Positions 33,273-43,147 of a stretch of 64,000 bases of DNA are shown in pieces. The notes under the pieces are model-generated. The model made no database searches and was not told the DNA's origin. It saw nothing but the letters and a program-made list of their open reading frames with translations. The DNA comes from Microbacterium sp. 8M (GTDB lineage: Bacteria; Actinomycetota; Actinomycetes; Actinomycetales; Microbacteriaceae), in assembly GCF_902506375.1 (NCBI RefSeq), contig NZ_LR733284.1:2589092-2653091 (forward strand), read 5' to 3'. Positions within the stretch are counted from its first letter, which is position 1; each line of letters starts with the position of its first letter. A program made the position numbers and the translations under genes.

Positions 33273-34582
33273 CGCTCGCCCCCTTCCTCGGCGGACGGCG
33301 CCGGGATGAAGCGGATCCGGTCCACTCGGCGTCCCTGCATGCGCACGACGTGCAGGGTGCCGTCGGGCACCGGCACCTCGTCGCCGGCCTTGGGCAGCCG
33401 CTCCAGCACGCTCATCACATATCCGCCGACGGTGTCGTAGACGTCGCCCTCCGGCACTTCGATGCCCGTGCTCGCGCGGAGCTCGTCCGGGCGCAGCTCG
33501 GCCGGGAAGGTGATCCCGTCGCGGCCCTTCACGACGCCCGCCCTGCTGCGGTCGTGCTCGTCGGACACCTCTCCGACGATCTCCTCGACGAGATCCTCGA
33601 GGGTGACGATCCCCGCGGTGCCGCCGTACTCGTCCACCACGATGGCCAGCTGGTACCCGCCGCCGCGCAGCTCCGCCACGAGCGCGTCCAGGTGGACGGT
33701 CTCCGGCACGCGCAGCGGCTCGGAGGAGAGGGCTCCCACCGGCACCTCGGTGCGGCGGTCCCGGGGCACCGACACGGCGGCCTTCAGATGCACGACGCCG
33801 GTGATGTCGTCCAGGTCCTCGTCGTACACCGGGAAGCGGCTGTGCCCGGTGCGCCGGGCCAGGCCGATCACGTCGTCGGCGGAATCGGCCGCCGCGATCG
33901 CGTGCATGCTGGGGCGCGGGGTCATCACGTCGCCCGCGGTGAGCCGGGCGAAGCCGAGGCTGCGGTCCAGCAGAGTCGCCGTGTCCTCCTCGAGCACGCC
34001 GGCGCTCGCCGAGCGCCGCACGAGCGAGCTGAGCTCCTCCGCGGACCGGGCTCCGCTGAGCTCCTCCTTGGGCTCGATGCCCATCGCCCGCAGCACCGCA
34101 TTGGCGCTGCCGTTCAGCAGGGCGACGACCGGGCGGAACACCCAGGTGAACGCGGTCTGGAACGGGATGACCAGCTTGGCGGTCGCGACGGGCAGCGCCA
34201 TCGCGAAGTTCTTCGGGACGAGCTCGCCGAGGATCATCGACAGCATCGTGGCGACCGTCATCGCCACGACCACGGCGATCGTGACGGTGACCGGCTCGGG
34301 GATCCCCCAGCCCGTCAGCACCGGACGCAGCAGGTTCGACAGCGCCGGCTCCATCGTGAAACCGGTGAGCAGAGTCGTCAGCGTGATACCGAGCTGGGCG
34401 GAGGAGAGATGCGTCGAGGTGATCTTCAGCGCGGCGATCGTCATGCTCAGCCGGCTCTCGCCGCGCTCCCGCCGCGCCTCCAGATCCGCACGGTCGAGGT
34501 TGACCAGGGCGAACTCGCTGGCCACGAACAGCCCCGTCCCGACGATGAGCAGAAGCCCCACGCCCAACCAGATGTAATCCAT
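33269..34582 (-). CDS. CorC/HlyC-type CNNM-CBS membrane protein (full length)
   Basis: A 437-aa protein: CNNM domain (about 1-180, FVASEFALVNLDRADLEARR and LGELVPKNFAM), CBS pair (about 200-335, with VDEYGGTAGIVTLEDLVEEI) and a C-terminal CorC_HlyC domain (about 350-430). It likely exports or senses divalent cations. The codons GTG ATG at 34585-34580 are both possible starts; the SD GGAGGT suits either. It is paralogous to the next gene, so a heterodimer is plausible. Confidence 0.92.
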   Translation of the reverse strand: MDYIWLGVGLLLIVGTGLFVASEFALVNLDRADLEARRERGESRLSMTIAALKITSTHLSSAQLGITLTTLLTGFTMEPALSNLLRPVLTGWGIPEPVTVTIAVVVAMTVATMLSMILGELVPKNFAMALPVATAKLVIPFQTAFTWVFRPVVALLNGSANAVLRAMGIEPKEELSGARSAEELSSLVRRSASAGVLEEDTATLLDRSLGFARLTAGDVMTPRPSMHAIAAADSADDVIGLARRTGHSRFPVYDEDLDDITGVVHLKAAVSVPRDRRTEVPVGALSSEPLRVPETVHLDALVAELRGGGYQLAIVVDEYGGTAGIVTLEDLVEEIVGEVSDEHDRSRAGVVKGRDGITFPAELRPDELRASTGIEVPEGDVYDTVGGYVMSVLERLPKAGDEVPVPDGTLHVVRMQGRRVDRIRFIPAPSAEEGGER

Positions 34583-34740
34583 CACGGTGTCACCTCCGCC
34601 GAGGCGGAGAGCGGGCAGTGGGGCGAGGTACTACTGGAGGGAGGGTCGTCCATGGTGCGCACGAGTCTACTGGCACCCGGCGGTCGCGAACCTGCGCGAT
34701 CGCCCCGAGCGGCCGCAGGAGAACGTCGATCCTGCAGGCG

Positions 34741-36204
34741 TCACCAGCTGACCGGGAGCGCCTTGCCCTCCTCGTAGCCGGCCGCCGACTGCAGTCCGAC
34801 GAGGGCACGCTCGTGGAACTCCTGCACCGACGACGCGCCGGCGTACGTGAACGAGGAGCGCACGCCGGAGGTGATCATGTCGAGTAGGTCCTCGACGCCG
34901 GGGCGCAGCGGATCCAGGTAGATCCGCGAGGAGGAGATCCCCTCGGCGAACAGCTCCTTGCGCGCCCGCTCATACGCGTCGAGACGCCCGAAGCGCGCCT
35001 GCACGGCCTTCGTCGACGCCATGCCCCAGGACTCCTTGTAGATGCGCCCGTCCGCGTCGGTCTGCAGCTCGCCCGGGGCCTCGATCGTCCCGGCGAACCA
35101 GGATCCGATCATCACGGACGCCGCCCCCGCGGCGAGCGCGAGCGCGACGTCGCGGGGGTAGCGCACTCCCCCGTCGGCCCAGACGTGGGCGCCGGCGTCC
35201 GCGGCCGCCTGGGCGGTCTCCAGCACGGCGGAGAACTGGGGGCGCCCGACCGCGGTCATCATCCGCGTGGTGCACATCGCGCCCGGCCCCACGCCGACCT
35301 TCAGGATGGATGCGCCCGCCTCCACGAGGTCGCGCACGCCGTCGGCGGTGACGATGTTGCCCGCAACGATCGGGATCCCGAGCTCGAGCGCCGCGACCGT
35401 GCGCAGCGCCTGCAGCATCCCCGCCTGGTGGCCGTGCGCGGTGTCGACCACGAGCACGTCCACGCCGGCGGCGGCGAGGGCCCTCGCCTTCGCGGCGACG
35501 TCGCCGTTGATGCCCACCGCGGCGGCGACGGCCAGGCGGCCCGACGCGTCGACGGCCGGCCGGTAGAGCGTGGAGCGCAGCGCGCCGCGCGCGGTCTGCG
35601 TGCCGACCAGGCGCCCGTGCTGCAGCACCGTGACCATCTCGGCCTCGACGGCGGTGATCGCGTCGAACGCGGCACGCGGGTCGGCCACGTCCTCCGCGTC
35701 GAGCGAGGGCGAGTCCGCGCGGGTCAGGTCGCCCAGCTGCGCGTCGCGCAGGGCTGTCGCGAGGCGGGTGGCCGGCAGGACGCCGTGGATGGCGTCGGCG
35801 TGCAGTCCGTCGGGGCCGTCGGGCGCATCAGCGACGACGATGCCGCGCCCCTCGGTGGCGGGCATCAGGCGGAGCGCGTCCTCGACGGTGGCGAGGGGCG
35901 ACAGCACGATCGGGGTGTCCCAGGCGACCGGCTGGCGCTTGACCCAGCGGATCGCCTCGTCCAGCTGCTGCAGGGGCATGTCCTGCGGCAGCACGCCGAT
36001 CCCGCCCCGGCGGGCGAGCGTCGCGGCCAGTCGCGGACCGGTGACGGAGTTCATGTTCGACGACACCAGCGGGATGGTCGCCGGGGTGCCGTCGTGGGGC
36101 GCGAGATCCACCTGCAGCCGGCTCGTCACATCGGAGTGACGCGGCACCAGGAACACGTCGGAATACGTGAGGTCGACCATGGGGAGCTCGCCGGAGAACT
36201 GCAT
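34741..36204 (-). CDS. guaB1: GuaB1-type IMPDH/GMP reductase family protein
   Basis: A 487-aa TIM-barrel enzyme with an inserted CBS pair (about 94-225). The catalytic Cys is C311 in GPGAMCTTR, VDTAHGH (about 253-259) binds nucleotide, and the ending SSFTYAGASSVQEFHERALVG is the family flap and tail. Mycobacterial GuaB1 has been described as a CBS-containing GMP reductase, so NADPH-dependent GMP to IMP conversion is more likely than IMP dehydrogenation. A run of 158 bp separates it from the CorC genes downstream. Confidence 0.88.
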   Translation of the reverse strand: MQFSGELPMVDLTYSDVFLVPRHSDVTSRLQVDLAPHDGTPATIPLVSSNMNSVTGPRLAATLARRGGIGVLPQDMPLQQLDEAIRWVKRQPVAWDTPIVLSPLATVEDALRLMPATEGRGIVVADAPDGPDGLHADAIHGVLPATRLATALRDAQLGDLTRADSPSLDAEDVADPRAAFDAITAVEAEMVTVLQHGRLVGTQTARGALRSTLYRPAVDASGRLAVAAAVGINGDVAAKARALAAAGVDVLVVDTAHGHQAGMLQALRTVAALELGIPIVAGNIVTADGVRDLVEAGASILKVGVGPGAMCTTRMMTAVGRPQFSAVLETAQAAADAGAHVWADGGVRYPRDVALALAAGAASVMIGSWFAGTIEAPGELQTDADGRIYKESWGMASTKAVQARFGRLDAYERARKELFAEGISSSRIYLDPLRPGVEDLLDMITSGVRSSFTYAGASSVQEFHERALVGLQSAAGYEEGKALPVSW

Positions 36205-36360
36205 GGTCTCAGGGTAGCCGTCCGCTCTCCCCTCCGTCCGGCGACGTGCCCGGCCGCGGCCCGCGAGCGCGCGTGGTGGAGCGGCCCTCGAAGCCCGTTC
36301 GGATCGGACCCGCCGGAACCTCCGTGCCGGGGCCCGGTACGGGTCGTCGACACGTTAGGC

Positions 36361-36388
36361 TTGACACCCGGATGAGTGGCCATACCCG
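36361..36388 (+). promoter_or_regulatory. Possible kgd promoter
   Basis: TTGACA (36361-36366) and TACCCG (36383-36388) are spaced by 16 bp, about 55 bp upstream of the kgd GTG. The -35 is consensus; the -10 is weak, so this is a candidate only. Confidence 0.35.
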
Positions 36389-36442
36389 GAGACCACCGGG
36401 GACGGATCCCACCGATTCAGCGATGAAAGAGGGCGATCGAGC

Positions 36443-39400
36443 GTGTCGAGCCAGGTGACCGGCGTCGGGACTTCTGGAGATGGAGAGTTCGGGGCCAATT
36501 CCTGGCTCGTCGACGAGCTGTACGAGCAGTTCAAGGTCGACCGGAACTCCGTCGACAAGGAGTGGTGGCCGGTTCTCGAGAACTATCGTCCGTCCGAGGC
36601 GGCGACCGCCGCTCCCGTCGCTCCGTCCGCACCCGCGGCCCCCGGCACCGCCACGCCTGCGCCGGCCTCCGGTGCGCACCCGGTGACCGCGCCGGTGCCC
36701 GTGATCGGCCAGCAGCCGGTCGCCCGCACCACCACGAAGCCGGCGCGTCAGGCGCCGATCCCCGCGCAGGCCCAGGACCGCGCCACCGGCGATCCCGGCG
36801 CCGAGCAGCACGAGGACGTCGTGACGCCGCTGCGCGGCATGCCGAAGACCCTCGCCGCCAACATGGACGAGTCGCTGACCGTCCCGACCGCGACGAGCGT
36901 GCGCACCGTCCCGGCGAAGCTGATGATCGACAACCGCATCGTCATCAACAACCACATGTCGCGCACGCGCGGCGGCAAGGTGAGCTTCACCCACCTCATC
37001 GGCTGGGCGCTGATCCAGGCGCTGAAGGACTTCCCGAGCCAGAACGTCTACTACGCCGAGGTCGACGGCAAGCCCAGCGTGGTCGCCCCCGCGCACATCA
37101 ACCTCGGCATCGCGATCGACATCCCCAAGGCCGACGGCACCCGTGCCCTGCTCGTCCCGTCGATCAAGCGCGCCGAGACGCTGACCTTCAGCGAGTACCT
37201 CTCCGCCTACGAGGACCTCGTCGTCCGCGCCCGCGGCAACAAGCTCACCGCCGCGGACTTCCAGGGAACCACGCTCTCGCTCACGAACCCCGGCGGCATC
37301 GGCACGGTGCACTCCGTGCCCCGCCTCATGAAGGGCCAGGGCTGCATCATCGGCGCCGGCGCGCTGGAGTACCCGGCCGAGTTCCAGGGCTCCAGCCAGA
37401 AGACGCTGGACGTCCTCGGCATCGGCAAGACCATCACGCTCACCAGCACCTACGACCACCGCGTCATCCAGGGCGCCGGATCCGGCGAGTTCCTGAAGAA
37501 GGTGCACGAGCTGCTCATCGGCGAGCGCGGCTTCTACGAGGGCATCTTCCGGGCTCTCCGGATCCCCTACGCGCCGATCCGCTGGAACAAGGACATCGCG
37601 GTCGACCTGGCCGAGCGCATCGACAAGACGGCGCGCGTGCAGGAGCTCATCAACTCCTACCGCGTGCGCGGCCACCTCATGGCCGACATCGACCCGCTCG
37701 AGTACGTGCAGCGCACCCACCCCGACCTCGAGATCGAGACCCACGGCCTGACGTTCTGGGACCTGGACCGCGAGTTCGTCACGAACGGCTTCGGCGGCCA
37801 GCGCCAGCTCAAGCTGCGCGAGATCCTCGGGGTGCTGCGGGATTCGTACTGCCGCACGATCGGCATCGAGTACATGCACATCCAGGATCCCGAGCAGCGC
37901 CGCTGGTTCCAGGACAAGGTCGAGGTCAAGTACGTCAAGCCCGGTCACGACGAGCAGCTGCGCGTGCTGAGCAAGCTCAACGAGGCAGAGGCGTTCGAGA
38001 CCTTCCTGCAGACCAAGTACGTCGGCCAGAAGCGCTTCTCGCTCGAGGGTGCGGAGTCGCTCGTCCCGCTGTTGGACGAGATCCTGCAGGGCGCAGCCGG
38101 CGCGGGCCTGGACGGCGCCGCGATCGGCATGGCGCACCGCGGCCGCCTGAACGTCCTCGCGAACATCGCCGGCAAGACGTACGGCCAGGTGTTCCGCGAG
38201 TTCGAGGGATCCACCCTCCCGGGCAACCAGCGCGGATCCGGCGACGTCAAGTACCACCTGGGCAAGGAGGGCACGTTCATCGCCGACGATGGCGCCGAGC
38301 TGCCGATCCTCCTCGCCGCGAACCCGTCGCACCTGGAGACCGTGGACGGCGTGCTCGAGGGCATCGCGCGCGCCAAGCAGGACCGCAAGCCGATCGGCAC
38401 CTTCACCTGGCTGCCGATCCTCGTGCACGGCGACGCGGCCTTCGCCGGCCAGGGCGTCGTCGTGGAGACCCTGCAGATGTCGCAGCTGCGCGGCTACCGC
38501 ACCGGCGGCACGATCCACGTGGTCGTCAACAACCAGGTCGGATTCACCACGCTGCCGAACGACTCGCGCAGCTCGGTGTACGCGACCGACGTCGCCAAGA
38601 CGATCCAGGCGCCGATCCTGCACGTCAACGGCGACGACCCCGAGGCCGTCGTGCACGTCGCGCAGCTCGCTTTCGAGTACCGCGAGGCGTTCCACCGCGA
38701 CATCGTGATCGACCTCGTCTGCTACCGCCGCCGCGGACACAACGAGGGCGACGACCCGTCGATGACGCAGCCGCTCATGACCGACCTGATCCAGGCCAAG
38801 CGCTCGGTGCGCAGCCTGTACACCGAGGCCCTCGTCGGCCGTGGCGACATCACGCAGGAGGAGTACGACCAGGCCAAGGCCGACTTCCAGAACCGCCTGG
38901 AGATCGCCTTCGCCGAGACGCACGCGGCCGAGACCGGCGCCACTCCGATCGCCCCCGACCTGCCGCCGGTGGACGAGCAGATCGGTACCCCGGAGGTCAC
39001 CGGCGTCCCGCTCGAGGTCATCCACCTCATCGGGGACGCGCACGCGAACAAGCCCGAGGGCTTCACGGTGCACCCGAAGCTGCAGCAGGCGATGGACAAG
39101 CGCGTCGACATGAGCCGCAACGGCGGGATCGACTGGGGCTTCGGCGAGCTGCTCGCGTTCGGCTCGCTGCTGGTCGAGGGCACCCCGGTGCGCCTGGCCG
39201 GCCAGGACTCGCGCCGCGGCACGTTCGTGCAACGCCACGCCGTCCTGCACGACCGGGCGAACGGCCAGGAGTGGCTGCCGCTGGCGAACCTCTCGGACAA
39301 CCAGGCCCGCTTCTTCGTGTACGACTCGCTGCTCAGCGAGTACGCCGCGCTCGGTTTCGAGTACGGCTACTCGGTGGAGCGTCCCGAGGCCCTCGTGCTC

Positions 39401-40150
39401 TGGGAGGCGCAGTTCGGCGACTTCGTCAACGGCGCCCAGTCGGTCATCGACGAGTACATCTCCGCGGCCGAGCAGAAGTGGGGCCAGCAGTCGAGCGTGG
39501 TGCTGCTGCTGCCGCACGGCTACGAGGGCCAGGGGCCGGACCACTCCTCCGCCCGCATGGAGCGCTTCCTGCAGCTGTGCGCGCAGGACAACATGACCGT
39601 GGCGCGGCCGTCCACCCCGGCGAGCTACTTCCACCTGCTGCGGCGTCAGGCGTACGCCAAGCCGCGCAAGCCGCTCATCGTGTTCACGCCGAAGGCGATG
39701 CTGCGCCTGCGCGGCGCGACGAGCGCGGTGGAGGACTTCACGCAGGGCCGTTTCGAGACGGTCATCGACGACACCCGCGAGCTGGACCGCAACGCCGTCA
39801 AGCGCGTCATCTTCCACTCGGGCAAGGTGCACTGGGATCTGCTCGCCGAGCTGGAGAAGAACCCCAACCCGGAGATCGCCCTGGTGCGGGTCGAGCAGCT
39901 GTACCCGGTGCCGCTGCGCGCGCTCAAGACGATCGCCGACACCTACCCGAACGCCGAGATCGTCTGGGTGCAGGAGGAGCCGGAGAACCAGGGAGCCTGG
40001 CCGTTCCTCGCACTGCACTTCCAGACCGTGCCGGGTCCGCGCGTGGTGCGCCCGATCACCCGGCCGGCCTCGGCGGCGCCCTCGACCGGATCCTCGAAGG
40101 TGCACGCGGCGGAGCAGGCCGACCTGCTCGCGCGAGCACTGACGCTCTGA
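36443..40150 (+). CDS. kgd: Multifunctional 2-oxoglutarate decarboxylase/dehydrogenase (E1 with E2-type domain)
   Basis: A 1235-aa actinobacterial fusion. Residues 1-45 (NSWLVDELYEQFKVDRNSVDKEWW) match the KGD/OdhA N-terminus, followed by an Ala/Pro linker to about 120. An acyltransferase-like domain (about 125-345) has the catalytic TYDHRVIQGA but no lipoyl domain. The ThDP-dependent E1 (about 390-1225) has GMAHRGRLNVLAN and the metal-site block GDAAFAGQG. It feeds the TCA cycle with Lpd and AceF and is normally controlled by the FHA protein GarA/OdhI, not present here. Confidence 0.96.
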   Translation: MSSQVTGVGTSGDGEFGANSWLVDELYEQFKVDRNSVDKEWWPVLENYRPSEAATAAPVAPSAPAAPGTATPAPASGAHPVTAPVPVIGQQPVARTTTKPARQAPIPAQAQDRATGDPGAEQHEDVVTPLRGMPKTLAANMDESLTVPTATSVRTVPAKLMIDNRIVINNHMSRTRGGKVSFTHLIGWALIQALKDFPSQNVYYAEVDGKPSVVAPAHINLGIAIDIPKADGTRALLVPSIKRAETLTFSEYLSAYEDLVVRARGNKLTAADFQGTTLSLTNPGGIGTVHSVPRLMKGQGCIIGAGALEYPAEFQGSSQKTLDVLGIGKTITLTSTYDHRVIQGAGSGEFLKKVHELLIGERGFYEGIFRALRIPYAPIRWNKDIAVDLAERIDKTARVQELINSYRVRGHLMADIDPLEYVQRTHPDLEIETHGLTFWDLDREFVTNGFGGQRQLKLREILGVLRDSYCRTIGIEYMHIQDPEQRRWFQDKVEVKYVKPGHDEQLRVLSKLNEAEAFETFLQTKYVGQKRFSLEGAESLVPLLDEILQGAAGAGLDGAAIGMAHRGRLNVLANIAGKTYGQVFREFEGSTLPGNQRGSGDVKYHLGKEGTFIADDGAELPILLAANPSHLETVDGVLEGIARAKQDRKPIGTFTWLPILVHGDAAFAGQGVVVETLQMSQLRGYRTGGTIHVVVNNQVGFTTLPNDSRSSVYATDVAKTIQAPILHVNGDDPEAVVHVAQLAFEYREAFHRDIVIDLVCYRRRGHNEGDDPSMTQPLMTDLIQAKRSVRSLYTEALVGRGDITQEEYDQAKADFQNRLEIAFAETHAAETGATPIAPDLPPVDEQIGTPEVTGVPLEVIHLIGDAHANKPEGFTVHPKLQQAMDKRVDMSRNGGIDWGFGELLAFGSLLVEGTPVRLAGQDSRRGTFVQRHAVLHDRANGQEWLPLANLSDNQARFFVYDSLLSEYAALGFEYGYSVERPEALVLWEAQFGDFVNGAQSVIDEYISAAEQKWGQQSSVVLLLPHGYEGQGPDHSSARMERFLQLCAQDNMTVARPSTPASYFHLLRRQAYAKPRKPLIVFTPKAMLRLRGATSAVEDFTQGRFETVIDDTRELDRNAVKRVIFHSGKVHWDLLAELEKNPNPEIALVRVEQLYPVPLRALKTIADTYPNAEIVWVQEEPENQGAWPFLALHFQTVPGPRVVRPITRPASAAPSTGSSKVHAAEQADLLARALTL

Positions 40151-40157
40151 GCCCGGC

Positions 40158-41501
40158 TCAGACCACCGACGCGGTGTCCCGGTTCTCCGGGGCACCGCGT
40201 CGTCGTTCCCGCGCGCGGCGCACGAGGGTCACCGCCACCGCGATGACCGCGACCACGACCGGGACGACGAGCGCCGCCCCCGCGAGCAGCAGCAGGCCGA
40301 CCGTGCACAGCGACGCGATCACGGCCATCCACCAACCGGGCGTGCGCCGGGGCAGGATCCGGATCGCGGCGATCATGCCGATCGTGTACACCGCGACCAT
40401 GCTTGCCGTGTGGATGAGGATGAACGGCTGCAGGTCGAACCCGGTCGCCCACGACACCCCGAAGTAGGCCAGCACCAGCACCATCGACAGCATCAGCGCC
40501 CGGCGCGGGACGGCGCCGGACTCCACGCCCTTCGCGAACCAGCGCGGCAGGTCGCGGTTGGACGCCAGCGAGGCCCCCAGCTTGCCGAACGCCGCGAGGT
40601 ACACGTTGAGCACGCCGAGCGCCACCACGGCCGAGACCACGCCGATGAGCGTGGGAGCGGCGCGCACCCCGCCGGACTCCGCGAGATCCAGCAGGACGAC
40701 GTCGCCCTGGCCGGCCCGCTCCCCCAGCGCGCCGACGGTGACGAGCTGCAGCGCGAGGTAGCACCCGCCGGCGAGCACCAGCGTGATCGCGGTCGCCAGC
40801 GGGATCGTGCGCCGTGGGCGGGCGAACTCGCCGGAGATGTGGGTGCCCACCTCCCAGCCCGCGAACGCCCACACGAACATCACGATGGCGGTGCCCACGC
40901 CGCCCCAGCCGTGCGGTAGGAACGGCGTGAAGCTCTCCGGCCGCACCGCGGGCGCGGCGACCGCGACCACCACGACCACGATCGCGAGCAGCAGGCCCGT
41001 GAGCACGAGCTGCAGCCAGCCGGTGAGCCGCACGCCGAACAGGTTCGCCACGAACGGCACCACGAGGAATCCGAGTGCGAGCCACGGGATGCCCGCCCGA
41101 TCGATCCCGACGACGGTGGCGATGTAGCGGGCGCCGAGGACGGCGACGACGGGACCGCCCGCGGCCACGCCGAAGAGGAACCAGTATCCGGTGGCCCTGG
41201 CGGCCGTGGGGCCGAGCGCGGTGCGCGCGTAACTGGCGACGCCGCCGGGATCGGGGTGGCGTGCGGCGAGGGCTGCGAAGGCGCCGGCGAGCGGCACCGC
41301 GAGCAGAGTGATCACCCCGACCGCGATGAGGCTGGCGGGTCCCGCGGTCTTCGCGGCGAGTCCCGGCAGCACGAGCAGTCCGGTGCCGAGAACGGAGGCC
41401 AGATAGAGCGCGATGCCCGGCGCGAGCCCCAGTCCGGCGCGCCCGTGTTCCGGAGTCAGTCCGGTGCCGTCGGCGCCCTCTGCCGGGCGGATCGCAGTCA
41501 T
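40158..41501 (-). CDS. APC family amino-acid permease
   Basis: A 447-aa transporter with about 12 TM segments. LASVLGTGLLVLPGLAA in TM1 is the GxG substrate-binding helix of APC transporters, and VMFVWAFAGWEVGTHISGEF in TM6 is the second unwound helix. It resembles YjeH-type exporters or neutral amino-acid carriers; direction of transport is uncertain. ATG 41501 is chosen; the frame is open upstream. Its 3' end contains the kgd terminator hairpin. Confidence 0.88.
   Translation of the reverse strand: MTAIRPAEGADGTGLTPEHGRAGLGLAPGIALYLASVLGTGLLVLPGLAAKTAGPASLIAVGVITLLAVPLAGAFAALAARHPDPGGVASYARTALGPTAARATGYWFLFGVAAGGPVVAVLGARYIATVVGIDRAGIPWLALGFLVVPFVANLFGVRLTGWLQLVLTGLLLAIVVVVVAVAAPAVRPESFTPFLPHGWGGVGTAIVMFVWAFAGWEVGTHISGEFARPRRTIPLATAITLVLAGGCYLALQLVTVGALGERAGQGDVVLLDLAESGGVRAAPTLIGVVSAVVALGVLNVYLAAFGKLGASLASNRDLPRWFAKGVESGAVPRRALMLSMVLVLAYFGVSWATGFDLQPFILIHTASMVAVYTIGMIAAIRILPRRTPGWWMAVIASLCTVGLLLLAGAALVVPVVVAVIAVAVTLVRRARERRRGAPENRDTASVV
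40169..40200. terminator. Terminator hairpin embedded in the 3' end of the permease gene
   Basis: A 14-bp stem with one T/G wobble (40169-40182 with 40187-40200) and loop TTCT begins 18 bp after the kgd stop. It lies inside the last codons of the convergent permease. A second small palindrome, CTGAGC-CCG-GCTCAG, spans both stop codons. Confidence 0.7.
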
Positions 41502-41530
41502 GCCTCGACGGTAGCGGGAGGGTCCGACAT

Positions 41531-42844
41531 TCAGTACCAGATGCTGAGCGCGGGGGCCGTGGGGAGGCTGAACGCGTTCTCGATCTGCTCCGCGGTCCGC
41601 GCCGTCGCGGCGAGCCGCCCGGCCGCGCGCAGGGTCGTGGCGCTCACCCCGCCGAGGCACAGCGAGCTCAGGGCGTCCACGCCGAGCTCGACATCCGGGT
41701 CCTCCGTCGTGGCGGCGGCGGTCGCCGTGCCGTCCGCCGCGATCCGCAGACGCCAGGATCCGTCGGCGAGGCCGAGCGGATCCGTCACGCGCAGCACGAC
41801 GTCGAGGGGCGCCCGATACTCGCGGGACTGCAGCACGGCCGGCACGTCCAGGATCCGCAGCCAGCCGTGGTCGTGCACGACGGTCTGCACCGCGCGCTGG
41901 TCCGCCACCAGCCACGGCAGCGGGTCGTCCACCGGGCGGAGGTCGGCATGCACCGTGCGGATGAGGTCGTGATTCACGGCGAACGCCCACAGCGCACGCA
42001 GCGCCTCGGGCGTCTCCGCGTCGAGATGGCGCACGAGGAGATCGGCGCCGAACTCGTCGCGCACCTCGTCGAGCGTGTAGGCGAGCACACCGCGGGTGCC
42101 GCCGCCGGCGTCGACCGCACGGACGCCGCGCACCGCGCGCGCCTTCTCGTCGCCGGGAACGAGCCCCGCCATCCGCCGCCAGCGCAAGGGCCAGCCAGGG
42201 ATGTCGCCCACGCGGGTGCGCCGGGTGCGCTCGTGCACCTCCTCGAGCGCCGCCATCAGGGCGTCCGGCTCGAGATACTCGAGCGTCGCGGCGTCGCCGT
42301 CGGGCAGGGCGATCCCGCGCGCACGCCGCGCGTCGATCTGCAGTCGGGCGACCGGGATCGCGGCGCCGAAGCCGTACCGGCCGTAGATCGTCGCCTCTGT
42401 GGCGGTGAGACCGGCGATCGGCACCCCGGCGTCCGCGGCCGCGCGCAGCTCGCCCTCCAGCAGATTCCGGGCGATCCCGCGGCGGCGGTGGGTCGCCGCG
42501 ACGGTGACCGCGCTGATCGCCCACAGGGGCAGGTGCGCACCCGCCGGGCCCGGCACCGTCATCGGGGTGACCCAGGAGCTGACCGTCGCCACGGGAAGCG
42601 CGTCCGCGTCCGCATCCGCGGTGAAGACCCCGATGTTGCGCCGCTCGAGCATCATCTCGCGCATGAGCGCGATGTTCTCGTCGCGCGGTTCGCTGTCCAG
42701 GAATCCCCGGGCGTCGGCGCGCGCGAAGGCACGGGCCGCGTCCGGATCCGTCATGTCCACCACGCGGTAGTCGAGTCCGGAGAGGCTCAAGCGCTCCTGG
42801 GAGCGGGGGTCGGCCGGGACGGTGCGCGCGTCGGAGGTATGCAT
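41531..42844 (-). CDS. Eis-like GNAT N-acetyltransferase
   Basis: A 437-aa protein with the three-part Eis layout: an N-terminal GNAT domain (about 25-160, with VTVAATHRRRGIARNLL as acetyl-CoA loop and EATIYGRYGFG), a second GNAT-like domain (about 170-310) and an SCP2-like C-terminal domain (about 320-437). A C-terminal carboxylate (SIWY) completes the active site in Eis. Relatives acetylate aminoglycosides or protein lysines; the substrate here is unknown. Confidence 0.88.
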   Translation of the reverse strand: MHTSDARTVPADPRSQERLSLSGLDYRVVDMTDPDAARAFARADARGFLDSEPRDENIALMREMMLERRNIGVFTADADADALPVATVSSWVTPMTVPGPAGAHLPLWAISAVTVAATHRRRGIARNLLEGELRAAADAGVPIAGLTATEATIYGRYGFGAAIPVARLQIDARRARGIALPDGDAATLEYLEPDALMAALEEVHERTRRTRVGDIPGWPLRWRRMAGLVPGDEKARAVRGVRAVDAGGGTRGVLAYTLDEVRDEFGADLLVRHLDAETPEALRALWAFAVNHDLIRTVHADLRPVDDPLPWLVADQRAVQTVVHDHGWLRILDVPAVLQSREYRAPLDVVLRVTDPLGLADGSWRLRIAADGTATAAATTEDPDVELGVDALSSLCLGGVSATTLRAAGRLAATARTAEQIENAFSLPTAPALSIWY

Positions 42845-42901
42845 GACCTCAGCGTATCCAGGCGGCTGACACCCGGGATCGCCGTCGGCGGCGGGACGAG
42901 G

Positions 42902-43147
42902 TCAGTGAACGGTCGCCTGGACGGCGCGCAGACGCGCCAGCACCTGATCGCGCAGCTCCTCGGGCGCGGTCTCCTTGCACGCCCGCGACACGACCTCGGT
43001 CAGCGTGGTGGCCACCAGAGCCTCCTCCGCGCACGATGCGCAGTGCTCGAGATGCTCGCGGATGTCGGAGTGCTCCGTCTTGCACATCTCGTTGCGGAGG
43101 TACTCCTCCAGGTCCTGCCGCGCCTTGGCGCACCCGCAGTCCGTCAT
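42902..43147 (-). CDS. rsrA: Mycothiol-system anti-sigma factor RsrA
   Basis: An 81-aa zinc-binding anti-sigma factor. The ZAS signature is H32-x3-C36-x2-C39 (HLEHCASC), with further Cys at 4, 6, 22 and 57. Disulfide formation under thiol stress releases Zn2+ and frees SigR in Streptomyces. The ATG overlaps the end of sigR by 4 nt (43144-43147), the usual coupled arrangement. Confidence 0.93.
   Translation of the reverse strand: MTDCGCAKARQDLEEYLRNEMCKTEHSDIREHLEHCASCAEEALVATTLTEVVSRACKETAPEELRDQVLARLRAVQATVH

Noticed and set aside
36209..40195. Open frame of about 1330 codons antisense to kgd
   Set aside because: The forward strand encodes a clear 1235-aa conserved enzyme; the antisense translation has no recognisable domains and reflects codon bias only.
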